Below are positions 50,219 to 59,088 of a stretch of 64,000 bases of DNA, one piece after another. Source of the stretch: an uncultured Acetatifactor sp. (GTDB lineage Bacteria; Bacillota; Clostridia; Lachnospirales; Lachnospiraceae). A program made the translations under genes and the position numbers. The DNA is taken from positions 21,247 to 85,246 of the forward strand of contig CAJUAH010000018.1 in assembly GCA_910584375.1 (NCBI GenBank). Reading direction: 5' to 3'. How positions within the stretch are numbered: the first letter of the stretch is position 1; every line of letters starts with the position of its first letter. Below the pieces are notes generated by a model, which was given only the letters and a program-made list of their open reading frames with translations, made no database searches and was not told where the DNA came from.

Positions 50219-50272
50219 GCATTGTAAAACGCAATGAATCTAAACGCAATGAATCTTAATAAGAAAAAAGCA

Positions 50273-50301
50273 TTTACATATGGGGGTCTGTCATTTATAG
50301 T
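50273..50301 (+). promoter_or_regulatory. Sigma-A promoter of murE
   Basis: TTTACA, 17 bp, TATAGT, 42 bp upstream of the murE ATG. Confidence 0.72.
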
Positions 50302-50343
50302 AATAGATAGAAGGACTCCCCAGAGGAGAGAAGGAGACGCGCT

Positions 50344-51816
50344 ATGAAACTGACGGATTTATTGAGTAAAGTGGATTACGAATGTGTACAGGGAAATGTG
50401 GACAGGGAGATCGGAAAGGTGGTCTACGATTCCCGGAAGATAGAGGAGGGCTGTCTGTTTATCTGTATACCGGGCGCCAATTTTGACGGTCATGACTTTG
50501 CGGCGCAGGCGGCAAAGGACGGTGCGGCGGCGCTGGTGGTATCCAGGGAGATGCCGGAGATAGCGGACAAAAACGTGACCGTGATACGTGTGAAGGACAC
50601 CCGCTATGCCATGGCATTTATCTCGGCGGCATATTTCGGCTATCCGGCGGAAAAACTGCGGGTGATCGGCGTCACCGGCACCAAGGGAAAGACCACCACC
50701 ACTTATATGGTGAAATCCATTCTGGAAAATGCGGGTTATAAAGTGGGCCTGGTGGGAACCATAGAAGTGATCATCGGCAAAGAGCGTATCCATGCGGGAA
50801 ACACTACGCCGGAATCCTACGCTTTACAGGAGTATTTTGCCCGGATGGTGGAGGCGGGCATGGACGCGGTGGTCATGGAGGTATCTTCCCAGGGCCTGAT
50901 GCTGCACCGCACCCAGGGCTTTACTTTTGATCTGGGGATATTCACCAATCTGGAACCGGATCATATCGGCCCCAACGAACATGCCAGTTTCGAAGAGTAT
51001 ATGCATTGCAAGGGACTGTTGTTCAAACAGTGCAGGGTGGGGATCGTCAACGGTGACGACTCCCATGTGGACGCGGTGCTGGAGGGACACACCTGCCAGG
51101 TGGAGCGGTACGGTATCGGGGAAGGCAACGATCTGCGGGCGGAGAATGTGCGGCTGGTGAGAAAGCCGGGGGAACTGGGCGTGGCGTTCGATGTGGAAGG
51201 TCTGATGGATTTTGCGGTGGAAGTGCCCACGCCGGGACGGTTCAGCGTATACAACGCGCTGACAGCCATCGCCATATGCAGACATTTCAACGTGCGGGAG
51301 GATGATATCAAGCGGGCGCTGCTGGCTGTGCGGGTCAAGGGCCGTATCGAGATGGTCAAAGTGTCGGATCACTATACACTATTGATCGACTATGCGCATA
51401 ACGCCATGGCTCTGGAAAGTCTGCTTACCACGCTGCGGGAGTATGAGCCTCACAGGCTGGTGTGTCTGTTCGGGTGCGGCGGCAACCGCTCCAGACAGCG
51501 GCGCTTTGAGATGGGAGAGATCAGCGGCAGGCTGGCGGATCTGACCATTATCACTTCCGACAATCCCCGGTTTGAGGAACCCCAGGCCATCATCGACGAC
51601 ATCAAGACAGGCATGGCGAAGACCGACGGCGCCTATGTGGAGATCATCGACCGCAAGGATGCCATACGCTACGCCATGGCCCACGGGCAGGAGGGCGATA
51701 TCATCGTGCTGGCAGGCAAGGGACACGAGGATTATCAGGAGATCAAAGGGGTAAAATATCCCATGGACGAGAGGGTTCTGATTCGGGAAATCCTGGAGGA
51801 GCAGCGGAACTCGTAA
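50344..51816 (+). CDS. murE: UDP-MurNAc-L-Ala-D-Glu:meso-DAP ligase
   Basis: A 490-residue cytosolic Mur ligase that adds the third amino acid of the peptidoglycan stem. Motifs: GVTGTKGKTTTTYMVKSIL (P-loop), NTTPESYALQ, FTNLEPDHIGPNEH, and the C-terminal LIDYAHNAMAL. The specificity loop is SDNPRFEEP with DNPR at 406-409, the motif of meso-diaminopimelate ligases rather than lysine ones. The cell wall is therefore predicted to be DAP-type. GGAGAGAAGGAG precedes the ATG. The DNA of its last codons is duplicated downstream. Confidence 0.95.
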   Translation: MKLTDLLSKVDYECVQGNVDREIGKVVYDSRKIEEGCLFICIPGANFDGHDFAAQAAKDGAAALVVSREMPEIADKNVTVIRVKDTRYAMAFISAAYFGYPAEKLRVIGVTGTKGKTTTTYMVKSILENAGYKVGLVGTIEVIIGKERIHAGNTTPESYALQEYFARMVEAGMDAVVMEVSSQGLMLHRTQGFTFDLGIFTNLEPDHIGPNEHASFEEYMHCKGLLFKQCRVGIVNGDDSHVDAVLEGHTCQVERYGIGEGNDLRAENVRLVRKPGELGVAFDVEGLMDFAVEVPTPGRFSVYNALTAIAICRHFNVREDDIKRALLAVRVKGRIEMVKVSDHYTLLIDYAHNAMALESLLTTLREYEPHRLVCLFGCGGNRSRQRRFEMGEISGRLADLTIITSDNPRFEEPQAIIDDIKTGMAKTDGAYVEIIDRKDAIRYAMAHGQEGDIIVLAGKGHEDYQEIKGVKYPMDERVLIREILEEQRNS

Positions 51817-51962
51817 CAGCAGGGCCCCTGCGGGAAAGGCATCGAAGGGGGCGCAGCGGAACTCTGAACAGCAAGGCCCCTTTGATGCCCAGAGAATTTG
51901 CGGGCGCTTGCGACCGGAAATTGCTCTGCGGGAAAGGCATCGGAGGGGGCGCAGCGGAACTC
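51801..51962 (+). repeat. Tandem repeats derived from the murE tail
   Basis: GCAGCGGAACTC, which encodes the last residues of MurE, recurs at 51853 and 51951. A longer unit (CTGCGGGAAAGGCATCG...) recurs at 51828-51865 and 51926-51963 with period 98. The last copy ends just before the ribosome binding site of priA. Confidence 0.85.
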
Positions 51963-51979
51963 TTAATTAGGAGAAAACA

Positions 51980-54229
51980 TTGACAAGATACGCGGATGTG
52001 ATAATAGATATTTCTCATGAAAAGGTGGACCGCCCCTTTCAGTACAGGATACCGGAGCATATGCGGGAGACGCTGGAAGTGGGCGGCTGCGTGATGGCGC
52101 CCTTTGGCAGAGGCAATACGCTGCGCAGGGGATATGTGACGGACATTACGGACCGGTGCGCCTATGATCCCCGGAAGATCAAGGATCTGCACAGCATCGT
52201 AACGGACGGCGTGGGTGTGGAGGACCGCCAGATACGGCTGGCCCGGTGGATCCGCAGATCCTACGGAGGCACCATGATCCAGGCTCTCAAGACGGTACTG
52301 CCGGCCCGGCGCGCCGTGAAGAAAGCGGAGCATAAAAAAGTGCGGCTGGCAGTTACCCGGGAGGAAGGGATCTCCCTGTTGGGGGAATGCCGCCGCAAAA
52401 AACAGAACGCCAGGGCGAGACTTCTGGAGGAACTTTTGCGGGAGGGGGAACTTCCCTACGAGTTGGTGACGGGAAAGCTGATGGTATCTCCCGCGGTCAT
52501 CCGGGGACTGGAAGGACAGGGGACCGTACATGTGGAGGTGACGCAGACATTTCGCAATCCCGTAAAACAGCAGGCCCAGGGGGAGGCGGCCAGGTCTTTG
52601 AGCGACGAGCAGCAGGACGCGGTAGATCGGGTCATGGCGGACTATGATAACGGCAATCCGGGCACATATCTGCTGCAGGGTATCACCGGCAGCGGTAAAA
52701 CGGAGGTCTATATCCGGCTGGCACAGGAGACGGTGCGCCGGGGCAGACAGGTGATCGTGCTGATCCCGGAGATCGCGCTGACTTATCAGACGCTGATGCG
52801 GTTCTACCGACGATTCGGGGACCGGGTCAGCGTTCTGAATTCCACGCTTTCGGCGGGGGAGAGATACGACCAGTGCGAGAGAGCCAGATGCGGTGAGATC
52901 GATGTGATCATCGGCCCCAGATCCGCTCTGTTTGTGCCCTTTCCCCGGCTGGGACTGATCCTGATGGACGAGGAGCATGAGGCCAGTTACAAAAGCGAGA
53001 GCACACCCAAATACCATGCCCGGGAGACGGCGGTCTACCTGGCCACCCTCCATGGGGCCAGCGTGGTGCTGGGGTCCGCCACCCCGTCCATGGAGGCGGC
53101 CTACCGGGCCAGGGCGGGAATCTACCGCCAGCTTTTTTTGACAAAAAGACTTACCGGAGGCAGTCTGCCGCAGGTATATACCGTGGATTTGCGGGAAGAA
53201 CTAAGACAGGGCAACCGCTCTATCTTTAGCAGAAAATTGCAGCAGCTGCTGGAGGAACGGCTGGAGAAGGGACAGCAGAGTATGCTGTTCATCAATCGCA
53301 GGGGGTATGCGGGATTTGTCTCCTGCAGGGTCTGCGGGCACGTGATGAAATGTCCCCACTGTGACGTGTCTCTGTCGGAACACAGGGACGGCAGGCTGGT
53401 ATGTCATTATTGCGGTTATGAGACGCCGGGGGTGCGCCGCTGCCCATCCTGCGGTTCCCCGTATATCTCCGGGTTCAGGGCCGGCACCCAACAGATCGAG
53501 GAGCGGCTTAAGGAGAGATTTCCCGCTGTGCGGATCCTGCGGATGGACGCGGACACCACCAGGACAAAGGACAGCCATGAGCAGATACTGGCGGCTTTTG
53601 CGGCGGGGGAGGCGGATGTGCTGGTGGGCACGCAGATGATCGTCAAAGGCCATGATTTTCCCAATGTCACGCTGGTGGGCGTGCTGGCGGCGGATCTGTC
53701 CCTGTCGGTGGGGGACTACCGCGCCGGAGAGAGGACGTTTCAGCTTTTGACCCAGGCGGCCGGGCGGGCGGGCCGGGGCAGCGAGCCGGGGGAAGTGGTG
53801 ATCCAGACTTACCAGCCGGAACATTATGCCGTGGTCTATGCGGCGGCCCAGGATTACCGCGGATTTTATCAGGAGGAAATCCTGTTCCGGGAGATGATGG
53901 GATATCCCCCGGCGGCCCATATGCTGGCGGTGCAGGTCTATGCGGCGTCGGAGGAACAGGGCGGCGCTCTGGCCCGGCAGCTGGCCCGGCGGGCGGGAGA
54001 GTATGTGGACGAGGAACAGCCGATACAAAAGCGGATGATGATCGTGGGGCCCGCCCCTGCGGGTATCGGTAAAGTCAACGACATATACCGCTTTGTGTTC
54101 TATGTCAAGGACGGCAGTTATGACAGGCTGATCGAGGTAAAGGACGGCCTGGAAACCTGGATGGGGGAGAGGCAAATGCCGCGGCAGACCAGCCTGCAAT
54201 TTGATTTTGACCCCATGAATACATTATAG
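51980..54229 (+). CDS. priA: Primosomal protein N' (replication restart helicase PriA)
   Basis: A 749-residue 3'-5' helicase that restarts stalled forks by loading DnaB. Motifs: an N-terminal DNA-binding part (VDRPFQYRIPE), Walker A LLQGITGSGKTEVY, DEEH in LILMDEEHEASY, GSATPSMEA, and zinc-binding cysteines CRVCGHVMKCPHCD and HYCGYETPGVRRCPSCGS between helicase motifs, then GTQMIVKGHDFPNVTLVGVL and QAAGRAGRG. Length is typical. The start is a TTG after TAGGAGAAAAC. def and fmt downstream have their own promoter. Confidence 0.96.
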   Translation: MTRYADVIIDISHEKVDRPFQYRIPEHMRETLEVGGCVMAPFGRGNTLRRGYVTDITDRCAYDPRKIKDLHSIVTDGVGVEDRQIRLARWIRRSYGGTMIQALKTVLPARRAVKKAEHKKVRLAVTREEGISLLGECRRKKQNARARLLEELLREGELPYELVTGKLMVSPAVIRGLEGQGTVHVEVTQTFRNPVKQQAQGEAARSLSDEQQDAVDRVMADYDNGNPGTYLLQGITGSGKTEVYIRLAQETVRRGRQVIVLIPEIALTYQTLMRFYRRFGDRVSVLNSTLSAGERYDQCERARCGEIDVIIGPRSALFVPFPRLGLILMDEEHEASYKSESTPKYHARETAVYLATLHGASVVLGSATPSMEAAYRARAGIYRQLFLTKRLTGGSLPQVYTVDLREELRQGNRSIFSRKLQQLLEERLEKGQQSMLFINRRGYAGFVSCRVCGHVMKCPHCDVSLSEHRDGRLVCHYCGYETPGVRRCPSCGSPYISGFRAGTQQIEERLKERFPAVRILRMDADTTRTKDSHEQILAAFAAGEADVLVGTQMIVKGHDFPNVTLVGVLAADLSLSVGDYRAGERTFQLLTQAAGRAGRGSEPGEVVIQTYQPEHYAVVYAAAQDYRGFYQEEILFREMMGYPPAAHMLAVQVYAASEEQGGALARQLARRAGEYVDEEQPIQKRMMIVGPAPAGIGKVNDIYRFVFYVKDGSYDRLIEVKDGLETWMGERQMPRQTSLQFDFDPMNTL

Positions 54230-54232
54230 TAC

Positions 54233-54261
54233 TTGAAAAATTTTCCGTTATTTGAGATAAT
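54233..54261 (+). promoter_or_regulatory. Sigma-A promoter of the def-fmt operon
   Basis: TTGAAA, 17 bp, GATAAT, followed closely by a second TATAAT-like box. It is 57 bp upstream of the def ATG. Confidence 0.6.
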
Positions 54262-54317
54262 ATAATGATTACGACACGGACACATAGGCGTTTTTACACG
54301 CTTGAAAGGAGAAAAAT

Positions 54318-54800
54318 ATGGCTATTCGCAATATACGGGAGATCGGGGAAGAGATATTGACCAAGAAGTGCAAGGAGGTCACGGAGATGACGGACCGGAC
54401 CAGATATCTGATAGAGGATATGCTGGATACCTTGTATGAGGCCAACGGCGTGGGACTGGCGGCCCCCCAGGTGGGCGTGCTGAAACGGATCGCGGTGATC
54501 GACGTGACGGGGGAGGACCCCTATATTCTGATCAATCCCCGGATCGTGGAGACCGGCGGAGAGCAGACCGGCTCGGAGGGATGCCTGAGCGTGCCGGGAA
54601 AAGCAGGGATCGTCACCCGTCCCAACTATGTAAAAGTAGCGGCTCAGGATATGGATATGAAACCTTTTGAACTGGAGGGCACGGAGCTGTTGGCCCGCGC
54701 TATCTGTCATGAGCTGGATCATCTGGACGGTCATCTGTATGTGGAAAAGGTAGAGGGAGAGCTGACGGACGTGACGGCGGCCTTGCCGGAGGAGGAGTAA
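54318..54800 (+). CDS. def: Peptide deformylase
   Basis: A 160-residue metalloenzyme that removes the formyl group from new proteins. All three motifs are present: GVGLAAPQVG, EGCLSVPG with the metal-ligand Cys, and HELDHLDG with two His ligands and the catalytic Glu. The length is typical of the bacterial type 1 enzyme. AAAGGAG precedes the ATG. It is followed after 6 bp by fmt, the classical pair that adds and removes the formyl group. Confidence 0.97.
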   Translation: MAIRNIREIGEEILTKKCKEVTEMTDRTRYLIEDMLDTLYEANGVGLAAPQVGVLKRIAVIDVTGEDPYILINPRIVETGGEQTGSEGCLSVPGKAGIVTRPNYVKVAAQDMDMKPFELEGTELLARAICHELDHLDGHLYVEKVEGELTDVTAALPEEE

Positions 54801-54806
54801 CGCTCT

Positions 54807-55742
54807 ATGAAGATCGTATTTATGGGAACGCCGGATTACGCGGTGGGGGCATTGGAGGCATTGATCCATGCGGGACATGAGATCACGGCGGCAGTGACAC
54901 AGCCGGACAAGGCAAAGGGGCGCAGCGGCAGCCTGCAATATCCCCCAGTAAAAGAGTGCGCGCTGAAATACAATATCCCGGTGTTTCAGCCGGAGCGGGT
55001 CAAGAGGCCGGAGGCGGTGGAAACGCTGCGGGGGTATGAGGCGGACGTCTTTATCGTGGCGGCTTTCGGGCAGATATTGTCCCAGGAGATTCTGGATATG
55101 CCCAGGCTGGGCTGTCTGAATATCCACGCCTCCCTGCTGCCCAGATACCGGGGCGCGTCGCCTATACAGCACGCGATCATAGACGGCGAGGAGCGCACGG
55201 GCATCACCATCATGCAGATGGACGCGGGCATAGATACCGGGGATATACTGTATCAGAAGGAACTGCCCATCGACCGTGGGGATACAAGCCAGTCTCTGTA
55301 CGATAAACTCACGGTTCTGGGCGGGCAGACTGTTGTGGAGGCGCTGAAACTTCTGGAGCGGGGGGCATTGACGCCGCAAAAACAGCGGGAGGAAGACGGC
55401 AGTTATGTAAAGATGATCACCAAGGAGATGGGACGGATCGATTTTTCCAGGGACGCCCTGTCCATTGAGCGGCTGGTTCGGGGCATGAACCCCTGGCCCA
55501 GCGCCTACACATTATTCCGGGGCAAACAGATGAAGATCTGGGAGGCCGACGCAGTGGAGGGGGAGGCGCCCGGCCTGACCGCCGGAACCGTGGCCGCCGT
55601 GGGCAAAGAGGATTTTACCGTAGCTGCGGGACGGGGACTTCTTCGGATACGGGAGCTGCAGTTGGAGGGCAAAAAGCGCATGAGCGCTCATGATTTTTTG
55701 CTGGGCATGCATATCGCGCCGGGTGAAATACTGGGGGAATAG
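54807..55742 (+). CDS. fmt: Methionyl-tRNA formyltransferase
   Basis: A 311-residue enzyme that transfers a formyl group from 10-formyltetrahydrofolate to Met-tRNA. Motifs: MGTPDYAVGALEALI at the N-terminus, the catalytic NIHASLLPRYRGASPIQHAI with Asn and His, GITIMQMDAGIDTGDIL with the Asp, and the C-terminal OB-like tRNA-binding domain (LQLEGKKRMSAHDFLLG). Length is normal. The gene overlaps no other; it lies 6 bp after def with AGGAGG inside the def end. Confidence 0.97.
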   Translation: MKIVFMGTPDYAVGALEALIHAGHEITAAVTQPDKAKGRSGSLQYPPVKECALKYNIPVFQPERVKRPEAVETLRGYEADVFIVAAFGQILSQEILDMPRLGCLNIHASLLPRYRGASPIQHAIIDGEERTGITIMQMDAGIDTGDILYQKELPIDRGDTSQSLYDKLTVLGGQTVVEALKLLERGALTPQKQREEDGSYVKMITKEMGRIDFSRDALSIERLVRGMNPWPSAYTLFRGKQMKIWEADAVEGEAPGLTAGTVAAVGKEDFTVAAGRGLLRIRELQLEGKKRMSAHDFLLGMHIAPGEILGE

Positions 55743-55838
55743 CGCGGAACGCTGTACGGAGGCCGAAGCGGCCCGATGCCGACCACGGATACATTGCGGA
55801 CATAGACGATATGCGGTATTTTGACAGGAGGAATAGAT

Positions 55839-56534
55839 ATGTTTTATTGGGACCCTACGTACATTTTGGTTTTGATCGGACTGGCGATCAGCCTGGCCGC
55901 CAGCGGCATGGTCAACTCGGCCATGCGCAAGTACCACCAGGTGCCGAATACCACGGGTATCACCGGGGCCGAGTGCGCCAGGAGGATACTGGACAACGAA
56001 GGGCTGTACCATGTGCAGGTGGAGGATCTGGGCAGCAGGGAGGGAGATCATTTTGACCCGTCGGCAAATACCGTGCGCCTTTCCAGTCAGAATTATCACG
56101 GCAGATCGGTGACGGCCATGAGCGTGGCGGCCCATGAGTGCGGCCATGCGATACAGCATGCCCAGGAATACACGCCCATCAAGATCCGCACGGCCCTGGT
56201 GCCGGTGGTGAATATCGGCAGCCACGCCAGTATGCCGCTGATCCTTCTGGGAGTGATACTGAGCTGGAACCATGTGCTGATCCAGTTGGGGATCATTGCG
56301 TTTTCCCTGACCGTGGTATTTCAGCTGGCCACGCTGCCGGTGGAGTTCAACGCCTCCTCCCGGGCGCTGGAGCGCCTGGAACGCTACGGTATAGTCACCC
56401 GGCAGGAGAACAGAGGCTGCCGGAAGGTACTGAGCGCGGCGGCGATGACTTATGTGGCGGGAACGCTGGCGGCGGTGCTGCAGCTGCTGCGGCTGGTACT
56501 GCTCTTTGGCGGCGACCGCCGCAGAAGGGATTAG
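55839..56534 (+). CDS. YugP-like neutral zinc metallopeptidase
   Basis: A 231-residue integral membrane peptidase. It starts with MFYWDPTYILVLIGLAISLAAS (first helix), then a soluble part with FDPSANTVRLSS, and the zinc motif SVAAHECGHAIQHAQ (HExxH type), followed by three more helices. The family (Zn_peptidase_2, YugP) is widespread in Firmicutes but its substrates are not known. I start at the ATG after CAGGAGGAA; an ATG 6 codons earlier has no good site. It is followed by rsmB after 12 bp. Confidence 0.88.
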   Translation: MFYWDPTYILVLIGLAISLAASGMVNSAMRKYHQVPNTTGITGAECARRILDNEGLYHVQVEDLGSREGDHFDPSANTVRLSSQNYHGRSVTAMSVAAHECGHAIQHAQEYTPIKIRTALVPVVNIGSHASMPLILLGVILSWNHVLIQLGIIAFSLTVVFQLATLPVEFNASSRALERLERYGIVTRQENRGCRKVLSAAAMTYVAGTLAAVLQLLRLVLLFGGDRRRRD

Positions 56535-56546
56535 CAGAGGAACGCC

Positions 56547-57848
56547 ATGGCTGAGAATGTGAGGGAGATCGTGCTGGACACCCTGCTGGAGATGGAGCGG
56601 GGCGGGGAGTATTCTGACCGGATTGTCAAGGCGGTGCTGGATAAATACGATTATCTGGACAGCCAGGACAAAAGATTTATCAAACGTCTGGCTGAGGGCT
56701 GTGTGGAGCGCAGGATTGAGTTGGATTACATTCTGAACCGCTGTTCCACCGTGCCGGTGAACCGGATGAAACCGCTGATCCGCTGCCTTATGCGCATGGG
56801 CGCGTACCAGATTCTGTATATGGATACGGTGCCGGACAGCGCCGCCTGCAACGAGGCGGTCAAGCTGGCGGGGCGCAGGAAATTCACCGGGCTCAAGGGC
56901 TTTGTAAACGGTGTGCTGCGTCGGATAGCCGCCGAAAAGGACAGGATTCCCATGCCGGATCCGGTAACCGAGCCGCTGCGCTGCCTGTCCGTGCAATATT
57001 CCATGCCGGAATGGATCGTGGAGATGTGGCTGGGCGAGTACGGCGCGGAGCAGACCCGGCTGCTGCTGGAGCAGTTGCTGGCGGTTCATCCCGTGACGGT
57101 GCGCTTTGGCGGGCGGGTCACGCCTGACCGGCGCCGGGCGTACATGGAGAACTGGCAGGGGAAAGGAGTGCGCGTCACCCCTTCGGAATATCTGGACTAT
57201 GCCTGCTATCTGGAGGGCGCTCCCGGTGTGACAGGGCTGGCGGGGTATGCGGAGGGCGCTTTTGCGGTGCAGGACGTCAGTTCCATGCTCTGCGTGGAGG
57301 CAGCGGGGCTTCGGGAGGGAGACCGCATTATGGACGTGTGCGCCGCTCCCGGCGGGAAAGCGCTGCTGGCGGCGGAGAAGGCCGCCCATGTGCTGGCCCG
57401 GGACGTATCGGAACAGAAACTGGAACGGATACGGGAGAATGCCCGCCGCATGGGATTAGAGGAAAAAATAACGGTACAACTGTGGGATGCCCGCCAGGCG
57501 GACGAGTCCATGGCGGAGAGCGCGGACGCGGTATTTATGGACGTGCCCTGTTCCGGCCTGGGCGTACTGGGCAAAAAGCGGGATATCAAGTACCGGGTGA
57601 CGCCGGAGAGCCTGGATGAGCTGACCCGATTACAGCGAGAGATCATAGAGGGGAGCTGGCGCTATGTAAAACCCGGCGGCGTGCTGATGTACAGCACCTG
57701 TACCATAGACCGGCGGGAAAACCAGGATATGTGCGAGTGGATCTGCGCCAACTACCCTTTTACACTGGAGGAGTGCAGGCAGCTGCTGCCCGAACGGGCG
57801 CATATGGACGGTTTCTTTTACGCCAGGCTGCGGCGCGGGCTGAACTGA
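56547..57848 (+). CDS. rsmB: 16S rRNA (cytosine-967-C5)-methyltransferase RsmB
   Basis: A 433-residue SAM-dependent enzyme. The N-terminal NusB-like domain has RLAEGCVERRIELDYIL and ACNEAVKLAGRRKFTGLKGFVNGVLRR. The catalytic domain has FAVQDVSSMLCVEAAG, the SAM-binding VCAAPGGKALLAAE, and the catalytic PCSGLGVLGKKRDIKYR and YSTCTIDRRENQDM with two Cys (RsmB type). Length is typical. The last codons (RRGLN) lie in a repeat that is duplicated right after the stop. Confidence 0.95.
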   Translation: MAENVREIVLDTLLEMERGGEYSDRIVKAVLDKYDYLDSQDKRFIKRLAEGCVERRIELDYILNRCSTVPVNRMKPLIRCLMRMGAYQILYMDTVPDSAACNEAVKLAGRRKFTGLKGFVNGVLRRIAAEKDRIPMPDPVTEPLRCLSVQYSMPEWIVEMWLGEYGAEQTRLLLEQLLAVHPVTVRFGGRVTPDRRRAYMENWQGKGVRVTPSEYLDYACYLEGAPGVTGLAGYAEGAFAVQDVSSMLCVEAAGLREGDRIMDVCAAPGGKALLAAEKAAHVLARDVSEQKLERIRENARRMGLEEKITVQLWDARQADESMAESADAVFMDVPCSGLGVLGKKRDIKYRVTPESLDELTRLQREIIEGSWRYVKPGGVLMYSTCTIDRRENQDMCEWICANYPFTLEECRQLLPERAHMDGFFYARLRRGLN

Positions 57849-57886
57849 ACGGTGAACCAGGCTGCGGCGCAGACTGGACTGAGCGG
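57824..57886 (+). repeat. 29-bp repeat duplicated from the rsmB tail
   Basis: CAGGCTGCGGCGC... at 57824-57852 (the end of rsmB) recurs at 57858-57886 with four mismatches in 29. Further down, GAGACAGAATGC occurs twice about 20 bp apart. Confidence 0.7.
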
Positions 57887-58030
57887 CGGGATATATTGAG
57901 AGGCGAACCGGACTGAGAGACAGAATGCACCGGGAGACAGAATGCGCTGAGAGGCAGACAGAACCGGCACGGAAAGCTATGCCTCGGGAACACGATGAGG
58001 GCGGTACCTGGTCAGAGGGACGATAAGGGT

Positions 58031-59086
58031 ATGAAATGGGAGAATCAACAGGGAAAAACGGATATCAAGTCCCTGACGTACACACAACTGCAAGAGGAGC
58101 TGGCGGATATGGGCGAACCGTCTTTTCGGGCGGGGCAGCTCTATCAGTGGATGCACAGAAACCTGGCCCGGGACTATGAGGATATGACCAATCTTCCCCG
58201 GAAACTGCGGGAAGAACTGCGGGAGCGCTACGGATATACCAGCCTGCGCACCGTAACGGTGCAGGAGTCCCGGATCGACGGCACCAAAAAGTTTCTCTTC
58301 GGTCTGGAGGACGGCAATGTGGTGGAGAGCGTCTGGATGCGGTACAGACACGGCAACAGCGTGTGCATCTCCTCCCAGGTGGGCTGCAGGATGGGCTGCA
58401 GTTTCTGCGCCTCCGCGCTGGGAGGGCTGGTGCGGGGGCTGCTGCCCGGCGAGATGCTGGACCAGGTCTACGCCATCAGCCTGCTGACAGGGGAGCGGGT
58501 GTCCAATGTGGTGGTCATGGGAACCGGGGAACCGCTGGATAACTACGACAGTCTGCTGCGGTTTCTGGAAATGCTCACAGATGAAAGGGGCTTGCATATC
58601 AGCGCAAGAAATGTTACAGTATCTACCTGTGGGCTTGCGGTGCGGATGCGGGATCTGGCCCGGGAGAAACTGCAGATCACGCTGGCCCTGTCCCTGCATG
58701 CCGTCACGGACGAAAAACGCAGGAGGCTGATGCCCATAGCGAACCGCTATTCCATCGGGGAGCTGATGGAGGCCTGCAGCTACTATTTCGAGCAGACGGG
58801 CCGCCGCATCACCTTTGAGTACAGCCTGGTGGGCGGCGTCAACGACAGTCGTCAGGATGCTCTGGGGCTGGCCGCCCTGGCGGGGCCGCTGCGCTGTCAT
58901 GTGAACCTGATCCCGGTAAACCCCATCAAGGAGAGGGAATATGTGCAGTCAGAGGCGGGCCGGATACAGGCATTTAAAAATCTTCTTGAAAAAAATGGAA
59001 TAAATGTTACTATTAGAAGGGAAATGGGGAGGGACATCGACGGCGCCTGCGGGCAGCTGAGACGTTCCCATATGCAGGAGGAATAG
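58031..59086 (+). CDS. rlmN: 23S rRNA (adenine-2503-C2)-methyltransferase RlmN
   Basis: A 351-residue radical SAM methyltransferase that modifies A2503 in 23S rRNA and A37 in some tRNAs. It has a helical N-terminal domain (LTYTQLQEELADMGEPSFRAGQLYQWMH), the radical SAM motif CRMGCSFCAS, NVVVMGTGEPLDNYD, VSTCGLAVRMRDL, and RREMGRDIDGACGQLR with the catalytic Cys at the end. The start is uncertain: the chosen ATG gives the usual length, and an ATG 12 codons earlier is also open. A 182-bp repeat-rich gap separates it from rsmB. Confidence 0.94.
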   Translation: MKWENQQGKTDIKSLTYTQLQEELADMGEPSFRAGQLYQWMHRNLARDYEDMTNLPRKLREELRERYGYTSLRTVTVQESRIDGTKKFLFGLEDGNVVESVWMRYRHGNSVCISSQVGCRMGCSFCASALGGLVRGLLPGEMLDQVYAISLLTGERVSNVVVMGTGEPLDNYDSLLRFLEMLTDERGLHISARNVTVSTCGLAVRMRDLAREKLQITLALSLHAVTDEKRRRLMPIANRYSIGELMEACSYYFEQTGRRITFEYSLVGGVNDSRQDALGLAALAGPLRCHVNLIPVNPIKEREYVQSEAGRIQAFKNLLEKNGINVTIRREMGRDIDGACGQLRRSHMQEE

Positions 59087-59088
59087 AC

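Larger units (their letters stand above)
49861..50220 (+). repeat. 206-bp tandem duplication carrying two sRNA candidates
   Basis: The unit starting TTTTGTTTAGGGTCATTTTA at 49861, which contains the recJ stop codon, recurs at 50067. Anchors at the direct repeat, the C-run and the hairpin all show the same 206-bp offset. The 77-nt core from the CAGATAG stem to the hairpin differs by a single base, while the linkers between the cores have drifted more. So the core is conserved. Confidence 0.92.
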
